Assembly (NCBI RefSeq): GCF_021398735.1
Contig: NZ_CP090349.1
Span: forward strand, 2,293,501 to 2,357,500
Length of the DNA stretch: 64,000 bases
Reading direction: 5' to 3'
From: Methylobacterium oryzae
GTDB lineage: Bacteria > Pseudomonadota > Alphaproteobacteria > Rhizobiales > Beijerinckiaceae
This document shows, one piece after another, positions 56,462 through 64,000 of this stretch. Each line of letters begins with the position of its first letter. Position 1 is the stretch's first letter. The translations under genes and the position numbers were made by a program. The notes under the pieces were generated by a model. The model saw only the letters and a list, made by a program, of their open reading frames with translations, searched no databases and was not told where the DNA came from.

Positions 56462-57400
56462 TCAGATGATGCCCGGCGCCGGCGGCTCGTGGGCCAGCCG
56501 GACCAGGAGGTCCCGCAGCCAGCGGTGGGCCGGGTCGTGGTCGTAGGAGGCGTGCCACAGCATCGACACGGGCACGTCGTCGAGGGGCACCGGCACGGGG
56601 CTGACGCTCAGCGCCAGGGCGCTGGCGAAGGAGGTGGCGAGCCGGGCGTGCATCGTGGCGATCACCGGCGCCGCGCGGACCATGAACGGGACCACGAGGA
56701 AGCGCGGGGTCGTCACCGCCAGGGTGCGCGAGCGCCCGATCAGCGCGAGGGCGTCGTCGACGACCCCGTGGGCGGTCTCGCGCAGGGACGTCAGCACGTG
56801 GGGGAAGCGCAGGTAATCGTCGAGCCCGATCGGCGGCTCCAGGCCGATCAGGGCGGCGTTGAACAGCACCACGTAGCTGTCCCGGTAGAGGAGGCGCTGC
56901 TTGTGGTGGAGCTGCCCCTCCGAGAACAGGCCGATGGCGAGGTCGACCCGGTCGGCGTCGAGCTCGTCGAGGATGCGGGTCCGGTCGACGGAGCGCAGCA
57001 GCAGCCGGATGCCGGGCGCGTCCCGGCGGAGCTGCGCGATCAGCCGCGGCCCGAGCAGCGCCTCGACGCTGTCGGGCAGACTCACCGTGAAGGTGCGCGC
57101 GACGGTGGCCGGATCGAACCGCTCCTCCCGGTGCACCAGCGCCTGCACCTGCCGGAGGGTGGCGCGCAGCGGCTCGGCGATCTTGAGGGCGCGGGGCGTG
57201 GGCCGCATCCCGTCCGGCGCCCGGGTCAGGAGCTCGTCGTCGAACAGGCGGCGCAGGCGGGCGAGGCTCGAGCTCATCGCCGACTGGCCGATCCCGACCC
57301 GCGCGGCGGCCCGCGTGACGCTGCGCTCGTCGAGCAGCGCGTCGAGGGCGACCAGCAGGTTCAGGTCGATCCGGCTGAGATCGATATGGTCGATGGCCAC
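56462..57400 (-). CDS. LysR-family transcriptional regulator (NodD/SyrM-like branch)
   Basis: A 312-aa regulator from GTG 57400. The helix-turn-helix region (DLSRIDLNLLVALDALLDERSV, then IGQSAMSSSLARLRRLFDDEL) is the pattern of the NodD/SyrM/NahR-like branch. The effector domain (FTVSLPDSVEALLGPRLIAQ and DRVDLAIGLF) occupies the rest. It converges with the DUF2252 gene. The target is unknown; no gene is directly divergent from it because the upstream 945 bp hold no clear gene. Confidence 0.88.
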   Translation of the reverse strand: MAIDHIDLSRIDLNLLVALDALLDERSVTRAAARVGIGQSAMSSSLARLRRLFDDELLTRAPDGMRPTPRALKIAEPLRATLRQVQALVHREERFDPATVARTFTVSLPDSVEALLGPRLIAQLRRDAPGIRLLLRSVDRTRILDELDADRVDLAIGLFSEGQLHHKQRLLYRDSYVVLFNAALIGLEPPIGLDDYLRFPHVLTSLRETAHGVVDDALALIGRSRTLAVTTPRFLVVPFMVRAAPVIATMHARLATSFASALALSVSPVPVPLDDVPVSMLWHASYDHDPAHRWLRDLLVRLAHEPPAPGII

Positions 57401-58345
57401 GGGCGTCGCGTTCGGTGGAGGGTCGGAGTGCCGACATAGCAGATGCGACGGCTTGCCCGTCATCCCGAAGTCGCGCCGCGGCGTCCCGGAGTGACGGCAG
57501 GGCTCGGCCCATGTGACGGTGCCAGCGACTGATAATTCTGCGGCACCGACGTCCTTGCGAGCGGAGCGAAGCGAGCCAGCAGCGCGACGCCTGCCGATGT
57601 TGCGCGGCCCTGGGTCGCTTCGCTGCGCTCGCGAGGACGGAGAGGGGCGTCGACCGGGGCGCGGCTCAGTTTTCCTTGACAATGTTCCTATTTTGTGCTT
57701 CCTGACCGCACCTGTCCGCGGCGGCCCGGGAGCGATCCCGGGGCGTCCTTCGGGGGCCCGCCCGGTGGCTGACCGTGCGGGTCCGGGGACGGGGCGGCGC
57801 CCGCGTCGGTGGCTCTCAGCCGCCATCGCCCCGGGCGGCGGACCGGTGCGGGGCGTGCCTCGGATGCGGGCGTGAGACCGGGCGGCACTGTGCCCGGCGG
57901 GGTGAGGAAATGCCCCCGCGCCGACCCGCCTCTGGGCCGACCCTGAGCGACCTGCGGACCCGCCCACTACGAGGCGGGGGACGGCTGGAAGGCCACGGCG
58001 CCGATGCGGGTTCCGGAGGTGCGGGCACGGCGTACGAGCACGGCGTGCCTGCACCTCGACAGAGACCGCTAACGGGGAGTCGCAGGACCGGGACGTCGGA
58101 GACGCCGCGACGAGACAGACGGCACCGGCCGGGGACCATGCCCGGCCGATGCCGCGGGGCGCCGCGGGGATCGGATCCCGCGCGTACTTGGCCGACACCT
58201 GGGTTCCCGCGGCGTCCCGCGTCCCTCGTGCTCGCCTCCCGGGCCATGCCCCCGGCGCCACGCGCGCGCGGGGACGATCACGCGTGTCCGGTGCCGGCAC
58301 CTCGGGACGAGCCGGGGAGAGCGATGGTTCGCGCCCCGCCGGTCC
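57401..58345. other. 945 bp without a supportable gene
   Basis: It contains repeat copy 5 (57550-57640). Just beyond is an AT-richer patch with a perfect TTGACA (57676-57681) but no good -10 box 17 bases on. The GC-rich remainder (57710-58345) has only arginine/proline-rich open frames on both strands. Confidence 0.5.
57550..57640. repeat. Dispersed palindromic repeat, copy 5
   Basis: Left arm CGTCCTTGCGAGCGGAGCGA and right arm ending CGCTCGCGAGGACG, complementary apart from two positions. Same family as the copies at 27365, 39066, 51520 and 56329. Confidence 0.9.
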
Positions 58346-59989
58346 TCAGGCCGGCAGCGGCTCGCGCGGCTCGGTGTGGTCGAACAGCCGGGGCGGCGCG
58401 ATCGCGTCCCGGGCGCCCATCCGGGCGACGAGATGATCGGCGACCCGCAGGGCGTTGGCGATGATCGTCAGCGTCGGGTTCACGGCGCCGATCGACGGGA
58501 AGAAGCTGGCGTCGGTCACGTAGAGGTTGTCCAGCTCGTGCGCCTTGCAGTTCGGATCGAGCACCGACGTCCTCGGATCCTCGCCGAACCGCAGGGTGCC
58601 CGCTTGATGGGCCGTCCCGCCGATCGGGACGTTCTTGCCGAGGTAGAGCGAGCGGTCGAACAGGTGCGGGTGGATGTCGGTGAAGCTGCAGATCTCGCGC
58701 AGCTTGTGCCGGAGCCGCTTGTGCGCCTCGACGTTCGTCTCGGTGAGGTCGAGATGGACCGCGCCGTCCTTGTAGAAGATCCGGTTCTGCGGCAGCGGCA
58801 CGTCCTCGGAGGTCAGCCAGAAGTCGACGGAGTGCTTGGCGATCCAGTCGAAGGGCTTGTCGGGGAACCATTGCAGGAAGCCCGGCAGGCCCTCGCCGTG
58901 GATCTGGGCCCCGTCCGACTTGCCGACCATCTGGATGTGGCCGAGGGGGAAGTCCCAGCCATCCTTCGGGTCCGGATCGCCGAAGTAGAAGTCGTTGAGG
59001 CCGAGCGTCTTCTGGAATCGGGTCGGGTTCGGGACCTTCGAGATCGCCAGCACCGTCGAGTTGTTGTGGCGCATGTAGTTGCGCCCGACCTGGTCCGAGC
59101 CGTTGGCGAGGCCGTTCGGGTGCCGGTCGCTGGCCGAGCGCAGCAGCAGCAGCGCCGAGGAGAGGGCGCCGCAGGCCACCACCACGAGGTCGGCCGAGGC
59201 CTCGAACGGTGCGCCGTCGCGGTTCCCGACGACGCCCGTGACGGTGCGGCCGGAGGCGTCGGTGACGAGGCGCTCGACGTAGGTGCGGGTGAGCAGCGTC
59301 AGGTTCGGGCAGTCGCGCAGGGCGGGGTCGACCACCATGGTCTGGGCGTCGGACTTGCCGTTGGTGGGGCAGGGGAAGCCGTCGAACGATTCGCACTTGA
59401 TGCAGGGCGAGGTCGGCACCGCGCGGCCGTCCTTCTCCACCAGCCGCACGCCCACCGGCAGGTGGAACGGGTGGTGGCCGGCCCGCTTCAGGTTGTCGAA
59501 CAGCTCCTGGATCCGCGGCTCGTGCGCTACCGGCGGATGGGCGTAGGGCTTGGTCGACCAGGGCTCGGTCGGGTCCTCGCCGCGCAGGCCGTGGACGTGG
59601 AACAGCTCCTCGGCCGCCTGATAGTACGGCTCGAAGACGTCGTAGCCGACGGGCCAGGCCGGCGCGACGCCGTCCTGGTGGCGGATCTCGGAGAAGTCCC
59701 TCTCGCGGAGGCGGAAGAGGATCGAGCCGTAGAACTTCGAGTTTCCGCCGACGTAGTAGTGCAAGCCCGGGTGGAAGCTCTTGCCGTCGGACGAGTACCA
59801 CGTCTCCTTGGCCTGGTAGTAGCCGTCGACGATCACCGCCTGACTGTCCCAGTTCCGCGGCTCGCGCAGCAGGTAGTCGCCGCGCTCGATCAGCAGGATG
59901 CGCTTGCCCGTCTGGGCGAGACGCCACGCCATCGTGCCGCCGCCGGGACCGGACCCGACAATGATGACGTCGTAGTGCTCACCGGGCAT
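58346..59989 (-). CDS. GMC-family FAD oxidoreductase, 547 aa
   Basis: A glucose-methanol-choline-type flavoenzyme. The N-terminal ADP-binding motif is IIVGSGPGGGTMAWRLAQTG (residues 9-28), with the ribose-binding glutamate in LLIERGD. The C-terminal signature is NLYVTDASFFPSIGAVNPTL near residue 495, with the catalytic His/Asn region. Three cysteines in SPCIKCESFDGFPC near residue 195 are unusual among simple choline dehydrogenases and could bind a metal or form a disulfide. There is no signal peptide and no gluconate-dehydrogenase-type partner subunit nearby. Substrate unknown. Confidence 0.88.
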   Translation of the reverse strand: MPGEHYDVIIVGSGPGGGTMAWRLAQTGKRILLIERGDYLLREPRNWDSQAVIVDGYYQAKETWYSSDGKSFHPGLHYYVGGNSKFYGSILFRLRERDFSEIRHQDGVAPAWPVGYDVFEPYYQAAEELFHVHGLRGEDPTEPWSTKPYAHPPVAHEPRIQELFDNLKRAGHHPFHLPVGVRLVEKDGRAVPTSPCIKCESFDGFPCPTNGKSDAQTMVVDPALRDCPNLTLLTRTYVERLVTDASGRTVTGVVGNRDGAPFEASADLVVVACGALSSALLLLRSASDRHPNGLANGSDQVGRNYMRHNNSTVLAISKVPNPTRFQKTLGLNDFYFGDPDPKDGWDFPLGHIQMVGKSDGAQIHGEGLPGFLQWFPDKPFDWIAKHSVDFWLTSEDVPLPQNRIFYKDGAVHLDLTETNVEAHKRLRHKLREICSFTDIHPHLFDRSLYLGKNVPIGGTAHQAGTLRFGEDPRTSVLDPNCKAHELDNLYVTDASFFPSIGAVNPTLTIIANALRVADHLVARMGARDAIAPPRLFDHTEPREPLPA

Positions 59990-60092
59990 GTACCGTCTCC
60001 GTCCGGACCTGCGTCCTGGCAGGCAACTCGCGAGCCGCTTTTCGGATCATCTCACGGTTCCGTTAAGCCCGTGCCGCGTCGCGGACTCCGCC

Positions 60093-60112
60093 GCGGACTC
60101 CGCGGAGTCCGC
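60093..60112. promoter_or_regulatory. Perfect 20-bp palindrome between divergent genes
   Basis: GCGGACTCCGCGGAGTCCGC is identical to its reverse complement. It is preceded directly by another half-like copy, GCGGACTCCGCC (60081-60092). It lies 88 bp upstream of the hybrid kinase start and 104 bp upstream of the GMC start, a suitable place for a dimeric repressor or activator. Confidence 0.55.
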
Positions 60113-60199
60113 AACCGGCGGTTAAGGGCCTTTCCCAACGCCGCCTTCAGGTTCGGCTGCGATCCTGCGGCGAACCGGCCCGACGCCGGGGAGGCCGGA

Positions 60200-62230
<2,031 letters not shown>

Positions 62231-62276
62231 GGGTGCGCGTTGACAGGCGGGCGGGTCCCACGCCAACAGGAGGCCC

Positions 62277-62558
62277 ATGTCGACAGCCAGCCCTCCGTCG
62301 CCCGCACCGCGCTCGTCGAGCGGCGCGCTTGCCGCCTGGGGCGCCGCCTTCCTCGTGATCGCCACCGTGCTCATCGGCGCCCTAGCGCCCGCGCGGCACG
62401 GGGCACCGGTCATCTCTGCGGCCGACGACCCGGCCTGCGTCGAGTGGACCGACGGCTGCAAGGTCTGCCAGCGCTTGGCCGAGGGGCCGGCCTGCTCGCT
62501 GCCCGGCATCGCCTGCCAGCCCGGCGCGCTGCAGTGCCTGCACCGCCGCGAGGGGTGA
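62277..62558 (+). CDS. Small membrane-anchored Cys-rich protein, 93 aa
   Basis: A Ser/Pro-rich N-terminus, one membrane helix (ALAAWGAAFLVIATVLIGALAP) and a C-terminal part with six cysteines (PACVEWTDGCKVCQRLAEG, ACSLPGIACQPGALQCLH). In the periplasm these could form three disulfides. AGGAGG lies a few bases upstream of the start. No family with a known role is recognised. It sits between the hybrid kinase gene (46 bp) and gluQ (16 bp). Confidence 0.68.
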   Translation: MSTASPPSPAPRSSSGALAAWGAAFLVIATVLIGALAPARHGAPVISAADDPACVEWTDGCKVCQRLAEGPACSLPGIACQPGALQCLHRREG

Positions 62559-62574
62559 TCCGGCGGTCCGGCCC

Positions 62575-63435
62575 GTGACTGCCGCGGCGCCGGTGCTGCG
62601 CTTCGCGCCGAGCCCGAACGGGCGGCTGCACCTCGGCCATGCCTTCTCGGCGCTGCTTAACGCGGATCTCGCCGCCCGGATGGGCGGCCTCTGCCGCCTG
62701 CGGATCGAGGACATCGATCCCGCGCGCTCGAAGCCGGCCTTCGTCGACGGAATCGTCACCGACCTCGCCTGGCTCGGGCTGACCTATCCGGAACCGGTCC
62801 GGCACCAGTCCCGGCACATGGCAGACTACCGGGCCGCCCTCGACGGGCTGATCGGCCGCGGGCTCGCCTATCCCTGCTTCTGCTCGCGTGGCCAGATCCG
62901 GGCGCGCATCGCCTCCGACGGCGACAGCCCCCGCGATCCGGACGGGGTGCCGCTCTATCCCGGAACCTGCCGCGACCTGGGCTCGGCGGCGGCGGAGCGG
63001 ATCGACCGGGGCGACCCGCATACCTGGCGGCTCGACGTGGCGGCCGCGATGCGCTGCGCCGGCCCGACGCTCGGCTACGTCGCCTTCGGCGAGGCCGGCG
63101 CGCACCGGGTCGCGGCGGATCCGACACGCTGGGGGGATGCGGTGATCGCCCGACGCGACGTGCCGACGAGCTACCATCTCGCCGTGGTCCACGACGACGC
63201 GGTGGAGGGTGTCACCCACGTGGTGCGCGGCCGCGACCTGGAGGCGGCCACCGACCTGCACGTGCTCCTGCAGACCCTGCTCGGCCTTCCGGTCCCGCGC
63301 TACCGCCACCACCCGCTGCTGCTCGATGACGGGGGCGAGAAGCTGTCCAAGTCGCGCGACGCGCAATCCCTCGCCGACCTCCGGCAGGCCGGCCAGACGC
63401 CCGAGGCTGTCCGCGCCCGGCTCGGCTTCGCCTGA
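62575..63435 (+). CDS. gluQ: Glutamyl-Q tRNA(Asp) synthetase
   Basis: GluQ attaches glutamate to the queuosine base of tRNA-Asp. It is a 286-aa paralogue of the catalytic half of GluRS. The HIGH-type motif is in RFAPSPNGRLHLGHAFSAL. The zinc-site cysteines lie in YPCFCSR and YPGTC, and the KMSKS-type motif is GEKLSKSRDA. It lacks an anticodon-binding domain, as expected for this family. The start is GTG 62575. It is 16 bp downstream of the small Cys-rich protein gene and converges with an M23 peptidase gene. Confidence 0.94.
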   Translation: MTAAAPVLRFAPSPNGRLHLGHAFSALLNADLAARMGGLCRLRIEDIDPARSKPAFVDGIVTDLAWLGLTYPEPVRHQSRHMADYRAALDGLIGRGLAYPCFCSRGQIRARIASDGDSPRDPDGVPLYPGTCRDLGSAAAERIDRGDPHTWRLDVAAAMRCAGPTLGYVAFGEAGAHRVAADPTRWGDAVIARRDVPTSYHLAVVHDDAVEGVTHVVRGRDLEAATDLHVLLQTLLGLPVPRYRHHPLLLDDGGEKLSKSRDAQSLADLRQAGQTPEAVRARLGFA

Positions 63436-63451
63436 GCGGCAGCGCGCTCCC

Positions 63452-64000
63452 TCAGCGAACCGCCGCGTCGCGCTGGGCGAGGGCGGTGGCGCTCTTCGAC
63501 TTCTGCATGGTGGCGTCGATCTGCTCGCGCTGGCGCTTGAAATCGGCGAGCAGGCGCCCGTCGAGCTCCCGGCCGCGGGGGACGCGGATCTTCATCGGGT
63601 CGACGAAGTGGCCGTTGATGATCACCTCGTAGTGGAGGTGCGCGCCGGTCGACAGGCCGGTCGAGCCGACGTAGCCGACGATCTGGCCCTGCCGGACCTT
63701 GACGCCCTCGCGGATGCCGCGGCCGAACCGCGACATGTGGTTGTAGGTCGTCACGTAGCCGTTGACGTGCTGCAGCTCGACCCGGTTGCCGTAGCCCGAG
63801 GTCATCTCCGCGCGGATCACCACGCCGTTGCCGGCCGCCATGATCGGGGTGCCGATCGGGTTCGACCAGTCGACGCCCGTGTGCAGCTTGGCGTAGCCCA
63901 GCACCGGGTGGCGGCGGTAACCGAAGCCGGAGCGCATGATCCCGTCGGCGATGGGCTTGCGCAGCAGGAACTTCTTCAGCGACCGGCCCTGCTCGTCGAG
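63452..64000 (-). CDS. M23-family metallopeptidase, C-terminal part (truncated by window end)
   Basis: Reading leftward from the window edge the frame is open (DEQGRSLKKFLLRKPIADGI) and continues through GYRRHPVLGYAKLHTGVDWSNP, with the first zinc ligands, and GAHLHYEVIINGHFVDP with the HxH pair, to the stop at 63452. This is the LytM/M23 endopeptidase domain, which cuts peptidoglycan cross-bridges in the periplasm. At least 180 residues of this protein lie in the window and the N-terminal part, with export signal, is outside. A basic helical tail (KRQREQIDATMQKSK) ends it. Confidence 0.9.
   Translation of the reverse strand, partial: LDEQGRSLKKFLLRKPIADGIMRSGFGYRRHPVLGYAKLHTGVDWSNPIGTPIMAAGNGVVIRAEMTSGYGNRVELQHVNGYVTTYNHMSRFGRGIREGVKVRQGQIVGYVGSTGLSTGAHLHYEVIINGHFVDPMKIRVPRGRELDGRLLADFKRQREQIDATMQKSKSATALAQRDAAVR

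Overview
The window looks like chromosome of a Methylobacterium-type alphaproteobacterium. It is strongly GC-rich with G/C-rich third codon positions. It carries a PQQ alcohol dehydrogenase with the lanthanide signature, a bacteriochlorophyll 8-vinyl reductase, DUF6894-type small proteins and intergenic palindromic repeats. This is inference from gene content; no rRNA or tRNA gene was seen that could place it more exactly. Family names are from recognition of motifs and overall sequence, not from searches.

Layout. 1-4,100 is gene-poor and decayed: an IS3-type transposase remnant, a nuclease (SNase) remnant, two small unknown genes and a glycine-rich exported protein. 4,130-13,200 holds bciA, a glutathione transferase, a frameshifted low-GC glycosyltransferase, a LysR/quinone-oxidoreductase divergent pair and two tandem Gfo/Idh/MocA oxidoreductases. 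13,760-22,000 holds an XRE regulator, a GGDEF-EAL protein, an MBL hydrolase, a SCO1-like copper protein, an OpgG/OpgD glucan protein, two DUF6894-like proteins and a Crp/Fnr regulator. 22,326-27,325 is housekeeping: rpoN, glmU, glmS. 27,494-31,771 has an M20 peptidase, an aldo/keto reductase with a divergent LysR gene, and a serine hydrolase.

Two regions stand out. (1) 31,915-42,010 is a PQQ alcohol-oxidation locus. A divergent promoter region separates a leftward set (ABC-type binding protein, YVTN propeller, NosR-like flavin/Fe-S membrane protein, ApbE flavin transferase) from a rightward set (PedF-like cytochrome c, MoxJ-like binding protein, ExaF-like lanthanide alcohol dehydrogenase, LuxR-type response regulator). 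The NosR-like protein carries an ApbE flavinylation motif, which suggests an electron path between the periplasmic alcohol oxidation and a membrane flavin/Fe-S module. (2) 46,021-54,535 is a six-gene leftward operon ending at a perfect hairpin: a TPP-dependent decarboxylase, an iron-type alcohol dehydrogenase, class III PHA synthase subunits PhaE and PhaC, a CoA-transferase and a succinate-semialdehyde dehydrogenase. Read together they form a plausible route 2-oxoglutarate -> succinate semialdehyde -> 4-hydroxybutyrate -> 4-hydroxybutyryl-CoA -> polyester, with a side exit to succinate. I know of no description of such a natural cluster.

The rest (42,397-45,574) is an AaeB-AaeX-AaeA-like efflux operon. 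From 54,800 to the end come a DUF2252 protein, a LysR regulator, a GMC oxidoreductase, a hybrid histidine kinase, gluQ and the truncated end of an M23 peptidase. Five copies of a ~90-bp palindromic repeat with compensatory changes, and one perfect 36-bp inverted repeat, lie between genes.
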